The notes beneath the pieces are model-generated. The model ran no database searches, was not told where the DNA came from, and saw only the letters and a list, made by a program, of their open reading frames with translations. Shown piece by piece: positions 1 through 6,675 of a DNA stretch of 15,957 nt. How positions within the stretch are numbered: the first letter of the stretch is position 1; every line of letters begins with the position of its first letter. The stretch lies in NCBI GenBank assembly GCA_035464115.1, contig DATHSN010000274.1, positions 1 through 15,957 on the forward strand, in the 5' to 3' direction. Source of the stretch: DATHSN01 sp035464115. Lineage in GTDB: Bacteria; Actinomycetota; Acidimicrobiia; Acidimicrobiales; SKKL01. A program made the translations under genes and the position numbers.

Positions 1-1
1 C

Positions 2-1861
2 GCAGCCGACCTGGCGCGCCGGATCGAGCTCGCGGCCACCGCCCGGCTCGGCCTGGAGGCCGCCACGGGCGAGCGCGCCCGGCGGGCGGAGCTGGTGGCC
101 GAGCGCGCCGGCCTGCTCGCCGAGCTGGCCGACGTGGCGGCCCGCGCCGAGGAGCATCGCGTCGACCACGCCAAGCAGGCCGAGGCCCACCAGGCGCTCG
201 AGCAGGCGCGAACCGACGCCCGGGCGCTGCTCGACACCCGTCGGTGCACCCTCGACGCGGCGCGCACCCACCTGGCCCGGCGGCGCGACCAGGTCGAGCG
301 CGACGCGCTGCACGAGCGGCTCCGGCGTCTCGCCGACGCCGACGCCCGGCGGCTCGCCGCCATCGGGGTCATCGAGTCGATCGCGGTCGACGACGCGGTG
401 CTCGACCGCCTGCGCACCGCCGAGGTCGAGCGTCGGGTCGCCGAGACCACCCTGGGCGCCGCCAGCGCGCTGGTCAGCCTCACCGCGGCGCGGGCGGTCG
501 AGGTCCACACCGACGGTCACACCGTGGCGCTCGCCGAGGGCGACACCACCGAGTGGCAGGTCAGCGCACCACGGTCGCTCCACATCGACGGGCTGGGTCG
601 GCTCGACGTGGTGCCCGGCGCCGGCACCGAGGAGCTCGCGTCCCGAGCGGTCGAGGCCGCCACCGAGCTGGCGACGCTGCTCGCCGGCGCCCGGGTGGCC
701 GACATGGGGGCCGCCGAGGCCGCGCACCGGCGCCGCACGGCGGCCGAGCGCGATCTCGCCACGGCCGAGGCCGATGTGGCCGCGGCGCTCGCCGGCGAGT
801 CCGCCGACGGGCTGCGGGCCCGCCTCGCGGTCCTCGAGGCCCGCACCACGGGCGTGGTCCCCGGCGATGTCGAGGTCGGCGCGTCGGCGCCCATCGATCT
901 CGAGGCGGCGGAGGCGGCGGTCCGTGAGGCCGAGGCCACCATCGCCCCGGCCGACGCCGAGCTGGCCCGCATCGACCACGAGCTCGCCCGCGTGCGCGCC
1001 GAGCGCGAGCGCCTCCAGGTCGAGCTGGCCGGGCTCGAGGCCACGCTCGCCAGCGTCGAGCAGCGCGACCGGGCCGTCGACACCCAGCTCGGCGAGGCGC
1101 GCGCCGAGCGGCCCGACGCCGAGCTCGACGCCGCCGTCACCGAGGCGGTCGCCGCCCACGCGGCGGCCGAGGCCGAGGTGGCGGCGGCCGAGGCCCGGCT
1201 GGCGGCCGCCGATCCCGACACGGTGGCCGCCACCGCCGACAACGCCGCCGCCGTCGTCGCCGATCTGCGGGCGCGGCTCGCCGACGAGGCCACCGAGCTC
1301 ACCACCCGTCGGGCCCGCCTCGAGCTCGCCGGCGGGTCCGGGCTGCACGAGCGGCGCGAGCACCTGGCCGCCGAGCTCCACCACGCCGAGGCCGAGCTCG
1401 CAGCGCTCACCGCCCGGGCCGCGGCCGCCCGCCGCCTCGTCGACACCCTCGACCGCCACCGCGCCGAGCTGCACCGGCGCTACGCCGCCCCCTTGCGCAC
1501 CACCGTCGAGAGCTACGGGCGCCTCGTCCACGGTCCCGGCTTCTCGGTCGAGCTCGACGAGTCGCTCACCATCGAGCGCCGCATCCTCGATGGCATCGGG
1601 CTCGACGTCGACCAGCTCTCGGTCGGGGCGCGCGAGCAGCTGGCGCTGCTCACGCGGCTGGCGTGCGCCACGCTCGTCGGACCCGAGGGCGGGGTCGTCT
1701 GGCTCGACGACGCGCTCGGCAACACCGACCCCGACCGCCTCGACGCCCTCGGCCCGGTGCTGCGGGCGGCGGGCCAGCGGTGCCAGGTGGTCGTGCTCAC
1801 GTGCTCACCCGAGCGCTACCGCCTGGTCGGCGGGGCCCACCGGGTGCGGCTCCACGCCTGA
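2..1861 (+). CDS. SMC/Rad50-like AAA ATPase, YhaN type (C-terminal part, 5' end outside window)
   Basis: The frame is open to the first base of the window, so this is the C-terminal 619 residues of a longer protein. Most of it is Ala/Glu/Arg-rich heptad sequence typical of a long coiled coil. The end carries an ABC-ATPase half-site: signature LSVGAREQ (about nt 1616-1642), Walker B GGVVWLDDA (about 1688-1714), a D-loop-like NTDPDR and the terminal strand VVVLTCSPERY. This order matches the C-terminal head of YhaN/SbcC-like ATPases, which in known cases act with an SbcD-like nuclease in DNA end processing. The N-terminal Walker A half and any nuclease partner would lie upstream, outside the window. 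About nt 465-630 interrupts the coil with a beta-rich, Gly/Pro-containing stretch (from SLTAARAVEV to DVVPGAG), and no CxxC zinc hook is visible. The family is fairly sure; the substrate is unknown. Confidence 0.8.
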   Translation, partial: AADLARRIELAATARLGLEAATGERARRAELVAERAGLLAELADVAARAEEHRVDHAKQAEAHQALEQARTDARALLDTRRCTLDAARTHLARRRDQVERDALHERLRRLADADARRLAAIGVIESIAVDDAVLDRLRTAEVERRVAETTLGAASALVSLTAARAVEVHTDGHTVALAEGDTTEWQVSAPRSLHIDGLGRLDVVPGAGTEELASRAVEAATELATLLAGARVADMGAAEAAHRRRTAAERDLATAEADVAAALAGESADGLRARLAVLEARTTGVVPGDVEVGASAPIDLEAAEAAVREAEATIAPADAELARIDHELARVRAERERLQVELAGLEATLASVEQRDRAVDTQLGEARAERPDAELDAAVTEAVAAHAAAEAEVAAAEARLAAADPDTVAATADNAAAVVADLRARLADEATELTTRRARLELAGGSGLHERREHLAAELHHAEAELAALTARAAAARRLVDTLDRHRAELHRRYAAPLRTTVESYGRLVHGPGFSVELDESLTIERRILDGIGLDVDQLSVGAREQLALLTRLACATLVGPEGGVVWLDDALGNTDPDRLDALGPVLRAAGQRCQVVVLTCSPERYRLVGGAHRVRLHA

Positions 1862-1898
1862 GCTCGGGCGCGCCGGTCACCCGGGCGGCCGACGGGCC

Positions 1899-1922
1899 TA
1901 GCCTGGGACCCGACTGGGGGGC
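1899..1922 (+). promoter_or_regulatory. Putative -10 box and ribosome binding site for the His-rich membrane protein gene
   Basis: TAGCCT at 1899-1904 fits the actinobacterial TAnnnT -10 pattern. It would give a start of transcription near 1911 and a leader of about 13 nt. A run of G (1916-1921) just before the ATG at 1924 can serve as the ribosome binding site. No convincing -35 box is seen. This suggests the gene can be transcribed separately from the ATPase gene that ends 62 nt upstream. Confidence 0.35.
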
Positions 1923-1923
1923 C

Positions 1924-3258
1924 ATGACCACGACATCGATCTCCACCGACGCGCCCGCGACCTCCGCGCTGCTCCGGGTGGCCGTGGTGGCGTCAGCCGG
2001 GGCGGGCCTCGTCCACGCCGCCGCCGCCGGATCCCACCAGGGCGACACGTGGCTCGCGGTGGCCTTCGCCCTGGCCGCGCTGGCCCAGCTGGGATGGGCG
2101 GCGGCCACGTCGGTCGCCCCCCGTCCGGCGGCGGCGTGGGTCGGTGCGGCGGTCAACGGCGGTCTCGTCGGGCTGTGGGCGTGGTCGCGCCTGTGGGGAT
2201 GGCCGGTGATCGAGGCGGTGGCGCGACCCCAGGCGGTCGGGTTCCACGACGGGGTGGCCGCCGCCCTCGCCGCGGTGGCCGTGGCCGCCGCGCTCGCGTC
2301 GACGCGCCGCCGGGCCCCGCGCCCGGGGCGACTCGGGGTGGTCGCGGTGTCCGTGGTCGTCCTCGCCGCGGCGGTGCCGGCCATGGTCACCGACCACGCC
2401 CACGACCACCACGATCACGGCCAGGCGGCGCACGACCACGGCGAGGCGGTCGACGGCGCGATCGCGGTCGACCCGGCGAGCACCGGCTCCGACCCCGAGG
2501 TGAGGTCCGATGCTGCGGGCCCCGACGGCCTCGAGCACCACGGTCACGACGACGCCCACGCGCACGACGATGCCCACGCGCACGACGATGCCCACGCGCA
2601 CGGGGACGCCCACGATCACGACGATGCCCACGCGCACGGGGACGCGCCGGCGCCCGGCGGCGGTGGGCTCGGCGACGAGACCCACGACCACGAGACCGAC
2701 GAACCGATCATCTCGGTCGACGATCCGCGGCTCACCGTCGAGCAGCGCCAGGCGGCGCTCACCCTCATCGCCGACACCGCCATGGGCATGATCGGGCTCG
2801 ACGACGTGGCCGCGGTGGAAGCGGCCGGCTACACGTCGATCGGCGACAGCGGCACCGGGTGGGAGCACTTCGTCAACATCGGCATGCTCTTCGACGGCCG
2901 CGAGCTCGACCCGGCGGCCATCGAGTCGGTGGTGTTCGAGGTCCGACCCGACGGCAGCCGGGTGCTGGCGTCGGCCATGTACATCCTCGAGTCGGGGTCG
3001 ACCATGGCCGATGTCCCCGACATCGCGGGCGACCTCACCGTCTGGCACGACCACCAGGACCTGTGCTGGGAAGGTGCCCGGGTCACCGGCCGGGTCCGAC
3101 CCGATGGCAGCTGTGCCACGGGTGAGCTCCGGGGCACGGCCCCGATGCTCCACGTGTGGATGGTGCCCCACCCGTGCGGACCCTTCTCCGGCCTCGAGGG
3201 CCACGGCGGCGCCTGTGGCCCCCACGATCACGGCGACGAGACCGCGGCCGCGCCGTAG
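1924..3258 (+). CDS. Membrane protein with His-rich repeat linker and conserved-looking extracytoplasmic His/Cys domain, function unknown
   Basis: 444 residues from ATG 1924, chosen because a G-rich ribosome binding site and a TAGCCT box lie just upstream; the frame is open further 5' inside the previous gene. About five hydrophobic segments are visible (near residues 15-35, 43-62, 70-92, 107-126 and 135-155). A linker of about 100 residues follows (157-255), packed with His and Asp, including five tandem HDDAHA-like hexapeptides. Residues about 260-430 form a soluble domain with His315 (GWEHFVN), His375/His377 (WHDHQDLCW), His410 and His416 (LHVWMVPHPCGPF) and Cys381, 397, 418 and 431, then a final HDH cluster. 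I do not recognise a named family. The His-rich linker and clustered His/Cys suggest metal binding (Zn, Cu or Ni) outside the membrane, which is inference. No metal transporter is adjacent. Confidence 0.75.
   Translation: MTTTSISTDAPATSALLRVAVVASAGAGLVHAAAAGSHQGDTWLAVAFALAALAQLGWAAATSVAPRPAAAWVGAAVNGGLVGLWAWSRLWGWPVIEAVARPQAVGFHDGVAAALAAVAVAAALASTRRRAPRPGRLGVVAVSVVVLAAAVPAMVTDHAHDHHDHGQAAHDHGEAVDGAIAVDPASTGSDPEVRSDAAGPDGLEHHGHDDAHAHDDAHAHDDAHAHGDAHDHDDAHAHGDAPAPGGGGLGDETHDHETDEPIISVDDPRLTVEQRQAALTLIADTAMGMIGLDDVAAVEAAGYTSIGDSGTGWEHFVNIGMLFDGRELDPAAIESVVFEVRPDGSRVLASAMYILESGSTMADVPDIAGDLTVWHDHQDLCWEGARVTGRVRPDGSCATGELRGTAPMLHVWMVPHPCGPFSGLEGHGGACGPHDHGDETAAAP
2545..2646 (+). repeat. In-frame 18-bp tandem repeat encoding HDDAHA-type hexapeptides
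   Basis: Five 18-bp units run in phase from 2545 to 2634, with a partial sixth to 2646. They read CAC GAC GAY GCC CAC GCG with small changes; one unit has GGG GAC in place of GAC GAC and ends in GAT. The repeat lies within the His-rich linker of the membrane protein. Near-identical units suggest recent slippage or unequal exchange, so the copy number may vary between strains. Confidence 0.85.
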
Positions 3259-3260
3259 CC

Positions 3261-3276
3261 CGACCCGGGCGGGTCG
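3261..3276. terminator. GC hairpin between convergent genes, candidate bidirectional terminator
   Basis: CGACCC-GGGC-GGGTCG is a perfect 6-bp stem with a 4-nt loop. It lies in the 36-nt gap between the convergent membrane protein and alkylsulfatase genes. No T-tract follows on either strand, so this is a candidate based on position and structure only. Confidence 0.4.
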
Positions 3277-3294
3277 CGGCGGCCCTGGCGGCGA

Positions 3295-5220
3295 CTACGG
3301 GGTGACGATGGCGAACCCCGAGGTCGGCTGCTCGAGCAGGGCGAACAGCCGGACCAGCGCGTCGGCGTCGCCGTCGATGCCGACCCGGCCGGCCACCACC
3401 TCGTCGGGCACGGTCGTCGTCTGCATCAAGATGGCGTCGAGCGTGGTGCGGGCCATGGTGAGGGTGGCGTCGGCGTCGTCATCGGTGCCCTCGTGGTGGT
3501 GCAGCGCGCTGTTCTCGAGGCGCAGCACCCAGCGCTCGCCGGTGTCGGTGAACACCCAGTTCACGCCGATGGTCTGGCCGTCGGCGGCCGGGCCGTCGAG
3601 CCGCACGCCGAGCAGCTCGAAGATCCACTCCACGGTCATCCCCGACAAGAAGCCGCCGGCGGCGGTGGGGCTGGCCGACCCCACCCCGTGGCGCAGCTCG
3701 TGGGCGCCGGTGAGGTAGAAGTTGCGCCACGGCCCGGCCTCGGCCTGGTAGCCGAGCTGCTCGAGGGCGTCGGCCTGCAGCGCCCGGGCCTCGGCGTTGT
3801 CGGGGTCGGCGAACACCACCTGGTTCACCACCTGGGCGACCCAGCGGTACTCGCCGGCCTCGAAGTCGCGCCGGGCGCGAGCGAGCACGGCGTCGGCGCC
3901 GCCCATGTAGTCGACGGTGCGCCGGGCGGTCTCCACCGGCGGATGGGGGTGCAGGTTGGCCGGATTGCCGTCGAACCACCCGAGGTAGCGCTGGTACACG
4001 GCCTTGGCGTTGTGGTTGACGGTGCCGTAGTACCCGCGCCCGGAGAACTCGTGGGCCAGCGAGGGCGGCAGGTCGAGCTCCTCGGCGATCTCGACCGGGG
4101 TCAGCCCCCGGTTGGCGAGGCGCATGGTCTGGTCGTGCAGGTACCGGTAGAGGTCGCGCTGGGCCTTGAGGTAGTGGACGATCTCGTCGTTGCCGAACCG
4201 TGGCCAGTTGTGGCTGGCGAACGACAGCTCGGCCTCGCCGCCCCACAGGCGGAGCATCTCGTGGATGTACTTGCTCCAGCCCAGCGCGTCGCGCACCTTG
4301 GCGCCCCGGGGCGTGTAGAGGTTGTGCATCACCGTGGTGCAGTTCTCGGCCGTGCACAGCGCCTTGAGGTCGGGGAACCAGAAGTTCATCTCCGCCGGCG
4401 CCTCGGTGTCGGGCGTGTACTGGAACACGATGCGGACGCCGTCGACCACCAGCTCCTGCCCGGTCTCGGTGATCAGCTCGGTGGGCGCGATCAACGACGC
4501 ACCGCCGCCGCGCGGCAGCGTCTGGCCGAGCCCGGAGCCCACCTTGCCGTGTGGGCCGGCGGGCAGGAGGTTGCCGTACATGTACTGGGCCCGGCGCATC
4601 ATGGCCGGGCCGGCGATGACGTTCTCGGACACCGCGGCCTCGAGGAAGCCGTCGGGTGCGATCACCCGGACCTCGCCCGACGCGGCCTGCTCGGGGGTCA
4701 TCACCCCCGCGGCGCCGGCGAAGTGGTCGGCGTGGCTGTGGGTGTAGATCACGGCGCGCACCGGGCGCTCGCCGGCGTGGGCGGTGAGCAGCGCCATGGC
4801 GGCCCGGGCCGTCTCGGTGGAGGTGAGCGGGTCGATGACGATCCAGCCGGTGTCGCCCTCGATGGCGCTGATGTTGGAGATGTCGTAGCCCCGCACCTGC
4901 CAGATGCGCTCGGCCAACCGGAACACGCCGTGGCGGCTGTTGAGCCGGCTCTGGCGCCACAGGCTCGGGTTGACGCTGGGTGGGGCGTCGCCCTCGCTGA
5001 GGAACGACCACTGGTCGGCGTCCCACACCACCCGGTCGGGGTCGCGGTCGCTCGGGATCTGCAGCGTCGGCTCCGACGCCACCAGGCCCCGCTCGTTGCG
5101 CTCGTCGTCACGGGGGTCGTCGAGCGGCAGGGCGGCGCGCACCGCCTCGTTCGCGGCGCGGGTGTGTGAGGTCGCCTCCTGGGCGAGCGCATCGTCGGTC
5201 ATGGCGGCAGTCTGGTGCAT
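3295..5220 (-). CDS. Type III alkyl/aryl sulfatase (metallo-beta-lactamase fold, SdsA1-like)
   Basis: 641 residues, about the length of known SdsA1-type alkylsulfatases. These zinc enzymes hydrolyse alkyl sulfate esters such as SDS to the alcohol and sulfate. The metal motif THSHADHFAG gives His161, His163, Asp165 and His166; further expected ligands are Glu273 (DTEAPAEMN), Glu292 (CTAENCT) and His337 (SFASHNWPRFG). The N-terminal hallmark GYDISNISAIEGDTGWIVIDPL is at about 111-132. A helical dimerisation region with the NFYLTGAHELRHG motif follows, and residues from about 515 to the end form an SCP2-like domain thought to bind the alkyl chain. No clear signal peptide is seen. The start is uncertain: ATG 5220 gives the longest form, ATG 5202 starts six codons later, and neither has a good ribosome binding site. 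The gene is divergent from the DsbA-fold gene across about 90 nt, with no regulator adjacent. Confidence 0.92.
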   Translation of the reverse strand: MHQTAAMTDDALAQEATSHTRAANEAVRAALPLDDPRDDERNERGLVASEPTLQIPSDRDPDRVVWDADQWSFLSEGDAPPSVNPSLWRQSRLNSRHGVFRLAERIWQVRGYDISNISAIEGDTGWIVIDPLTSTETARAAMALLTAHAGERPVRAVIYTHSHADHFAGAAGVMTPEQAASGEVRVIAPDGFLEAAVSENVIAGPAMMRRAQYMYGNLLPAGPHGKVGSGLGQTLPRGGGASLIAPTELITETGQELVVDGVRIVFQYTPDTEAPAEMNFWFPDLKALCTAENCTTVMHNLYTPRGAKVRDALGWSKYIHEMLRLWGGEAELSFASHNWPRFGNDEIVHYLKAQRDLYRYLHDQTMRLANRGLTPVEIAEELDLPPSLAHEFSGRGYYGTVNHNAKAVYQRYLGWFDGNPANLHPHPPVETARRTVDYMGGADAVLARARRDFEAGEYRWVAQVVNQVVFADPDNAEARALQADALEQLGYQAEAGPWRNFYLTGAHELRHGVGSASPTAAGGFLSGMTVEWIFELLGVRLDGPAADGQTIGVNWVFTDTGERWVLRLENSALHHHEGTDDDADATLTMARTTLDAILMQTTTVPDEVVAGRVGIDGDADALVRLFALLEQPTSGFAIVTP

Positions 5221-5282
5221 CGCGTCGCAGCCGGTGGGCGATCCCGACGGTCGGTCTTGGCGTGGTGAGTGTCACTTCCTGG

Positions 5283-5306
5283 TACCGTCGCGGCGACCGA
5301 GGGGGA
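5283..5306 (+). promoter_or_regulatory. Putative -10 box and ribosome binding site for the DsbA-fold gene
   Basis: TACCGT at 5283-5288 fits TAnnnT and would start transcription near 5295, leaving a leader of about 17 nt. That leader contains GAGGGGGA (about 5299-5306), a good ribosome binding site for ATG 5312. The short near-palindrome AGTGTCACT lies just upstream of the -10 box. Confidence 0.4.
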
Positions 5307-5311
5307 CGCCC

Positions 5312-5992
5312 ATGAGCGAGATCCGCACCGACCGCGTCGACTTCCACTTCGACGTGATGTGCCCGTACGCCTACCAGACCTCGATCTGGATGCGCGAGGT
5401 GCGCGACCGGGCCGGGGTCGAGGTCGACTGGCGGTTCTTCAGCCTCGAGGAGATCAACCGCCTCGAGGGCAAGAAGCACCCGTGGGAGCGCGAGTGGTCC
5501 TACGGCTGGTCGATGATGCGCGTGGGTGCCCGGTTGCGCCGCATCGACCCCGAGCTGGTCGACCGTTGGTACTGGGCGTCGGCCACCGCGCTGCACGTCG
5601 AGGGCCGCAAGCCGCACCGCCGCGAGGTCGCCGAGCACCTGGTCGCCGAGCTCGGTCTCGACCCGGCGCTGGTGGGCGAGGCCATCGACGACCCCACCAC
5701 CCACGACGAGGTTCTGGCCGACCACCAACGCGTCGTCGACCTCGGCGGGTGGGGCGTGCCCACGCTCGTGTTCGAGGGCGACCACGCGTTCTTCGGCCCG
5801 GTGCTCGTCGACCCGCCCCGCGGCGATGCGGCGGTGCGCCTGTGGGAGCTGGTCACGGGCTGGGTCGAGTTCCCCCACGTCTACGAGCTGCAGCGCCCCA
5901 AGCGCCCCGCCGACCTGGCCGCCATCGCCGACGCGTTCCGCCCGTACCTCGAGGCCCGCGACTGGATCACCATCCAGAACGACACCCCGTAG
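5312..5992 (+). CDS. DsbA-family (FrnE/thioredoxin-fold) protein with single-Cys CPYA motif
   Basis: 226 residues from ATG 5312, which has a strong ribosome binding site. The N-terminus FHFDVMCPYAYQTSIWM holds the active-site position of DsbA/FrnE proteins, but only the first cysteine is present (Cys17-Pro-Tyr-Ala); the second Cys of CxxC is replaced by Ala20. The loop GGWGVPTLVFEG gives the cis-proline at 150. Helices between these two elements match the DsbA-fold insertion. There is no signal peptide, so it should be cytoplasmic. Actinobacterial relatives include mycothiol-linked oxidoreductases and 2-hydroxychromene-2-carboxylate isomerase-like enzymes. With one cysteine, a transferase, isomerase or mixed-disulfide role is more likely than dithiol oxidation; this is inference. 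A hairpin follows the stop codon and separates it from hicA. Confidence 0.82.
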   Translation: MSEIRTDRVDFHFDVMCPYAYQTSIWMREVRDRAGVEVDWRFFSLEEINRLEGKKHPWEREWSYGWSMMRVGARLRRIDPELVDRWYWASATALHVEGRKPHRREVAEHLVAELGLDPALVGEAIDDPTTHDEVLADHQRVVDLGGWGVPTLVFEGDHAFFGPVLVDPPRGDAAVRLWELVTGWVEFPHVYELQRPKRPADLAAIADAFRPYLEARDWITIQNDTP

Positions 5993-6000
5993 CCCCCGGC

Positions 6001-6022
6001 CCGACGTGGGGCTCGACGTCGG
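6001..6022 (+). terminator. Hairpin after the DsbA-fold gene, candidate terminator
   Basis: CCGACGT (6001-6007) and ACGTCGG (6016-6022) form a perfect 7-bp stem with an 8-nt loop, beginning 8 nt after the TAG stop at 5990-5992. No T-tract follows. It lies just upstream of the hicA promoter and may insulate the toxin operon from read-through. Confidence 0.4.
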
Positions 6023-6034
6023 CACAGAACCTGG

Positions 6035-6063
6035 TTGTCGGATGGTACCACTATCGGTATCAT
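6035..6063 (+). promoter_or_regulatory. hicA promoter, leaderless
   Basis: TTGTCG (6035-6040), a 17-bp spacer and TATCAT (6058-6063) give a good housekeeping-type promoter. The GTG start of hicA at 6070 begins 7 nt after the -10 box, which is where transcription should begin. The hicA message is therefore probably leaderless, consistent with the absence of a ribosome binding site before it. Confidence 0.6.
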
Positions 6064-6066
6064 CCG
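6039..6066. promoter_or_regulatory. Inverted repeat over the hicA promoter, candidate HicB operator
   Basis: CGGATGGTACC (6039-6049) and GGTATCATCCG (6056-6066) are inverted copies that match at 10 of 11 positions, separated by 6 bp. The palindrome covers the spacer and the -10 box. HicB here has a C-terminal ribbon-helix-helix domain, a class that binds such palindromes, so autorepression is the natural reading. Binding itself is inferred. Confidence 0.55.
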
Positions 6067-6069
6067 GGC

Positions 6070-6327
6070 GTGGCCAAGTTGGACAAGACGTTGGCCGCCA
6101 TGCAGAACGCCCCGCAGAACGTCGCCTATGACGATCTGTGGAAGGTGTGCCAGCACTTCTTCGGCGAACCCCGGCAGAACGGAACATCGCATGCGGTGTT
6201 CACGACGCCGTGGCCCGGAGACCCGCGGGTGAACATCCAGAGGGCCAAGGGCGGCGGAGCGAAGCCATACCAGGTGCGACAGGTGCTCAAGGCCATCGAG
6301 AAGGCCAAGGAGGAGGCGGAGAAGTGA
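6070..6327 (+). CDS. hicA: HicA-type mRNA interferase toxin
   Basis: 85 residues from GTG 6070. HicA toxins are small double-stranded-RNA-binding-fold ribonucleases that cleave mRNA and are neutralised by HicB. The catalytic His lies in the motif NGTSHAVFTTPW (His41), and the C-terminal helix KPYQVRQVLKAIEKAKEE fits the family. GTG 6070 was chosen because a complete promoter places the transcription start exactly there, and the HicA fold begins at once. Its stop overlaps the start of hicB by 4 nt (GTGA), so the two are translationally coupled. The codons (AAC, AAG, TAT, ACA, GGA) are less GC-biased than in the flanking genes, which hints at horizontal transfer. Confidence 0.85.
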   Translation: MAKLDKTLAAMQNAPQNVAYDDLWKVCQHFFGEPRQNGTSHAVFTTPWPGDPRVNIQRAKGGGAKPYQVRQVLKAIEKAKEEAEK

Positions 6328-6653
6328 TCGACGAGCAGCACTACGCCTACCGGGTCGTGTGGTCTGTAGAAGACGGCGAGTACGTCGCCACCGTCGCAGA
6401 GTTCCCGTCGCTGTCATGGCTGCACGAGGACCAGGCCGAGGCCCTGCGCGGGCTCGTCGAGCTTGTCGCCGACGTGGTCGAGGACCTGGAGTCATCGGGG
6501 GAGCCGGTTCCTGAACCGATCGCTGAGCGTCGGTACTCGGGCAGGTTCAACGTCCGCGTACCCGAGTCGCTCCACCGAGAGCTCGTGCTGACAGCAGCCC
6601 GAGAGGGTGTCAGCTTGAACCGGCTCGTAAGCGATCGCCTCGCCCGCGCCTGA
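6324..6653 (+). CDS. hicB: HicB-type antitoxin with C-terminal ribbon-helix-helix domain
   Basis: 109 residues from GTG 6324, with a very strong ribosome binding site AAGGAGGAGG (6307-6316) inside the end of hicA. The N-terminal half (about 5-65; YRVVWSVEDGEYVATVAEFP, then a long helix) is the partially degraded RNase H fold of HicB antitoxins that blocks HicA. Residues 72-109 (GRFNVRVPESLHRELVLTAA, ending SLNRLVSDRLA) form a ribbon-helix-helix DNA-binding domain. The strong ribosome binding site here, against a leaderless toxin start, fits the need for more antitoxin than toxin. HicB probably represses its own promoter through the palindrome upstream of hicA. Confidence 0.88.
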   Translation: MIDEQHYAYRVVWSVEDGEYVATVAEFPSLSWLHEDQAEALRGLVELVADVVEDLESSGEPVPEPIAERRYSGRFNVRVPESLHRELVLTAAREGVSLNRLVSDRLARA

Positions 6654-6675
6654 CGCGGCGTCGCTCGTGAGGTGA

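Noticed and set aside
2545..2646. Tandem 18-bp repeat considered as a CRISPR-like or intergenic satellite array.
   Set aside because: There are no spacers, and the unit length keeps the reading frame inside a coding region. It encodes a His-Asp linker.
1993..3231. Minus-strand open frame opposite the His-rich membrane protein (412 codons), with Val/Arg/Gly repeats.
   Set aside because: The repeats are only the reverse of the HDDAHA coding repeat, and no start signal or recognisable domain is present.
3493..5169. Long open frame on the plus strand opposite the alkylsulfatase (558 codons).
   Set aside because: Its translation is a low-complexity Val/Gly/Leu/His-rich sequence, as expected from the antisense of GC-rich coding DNA. 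The minus-strand frame has full zinc motifs.
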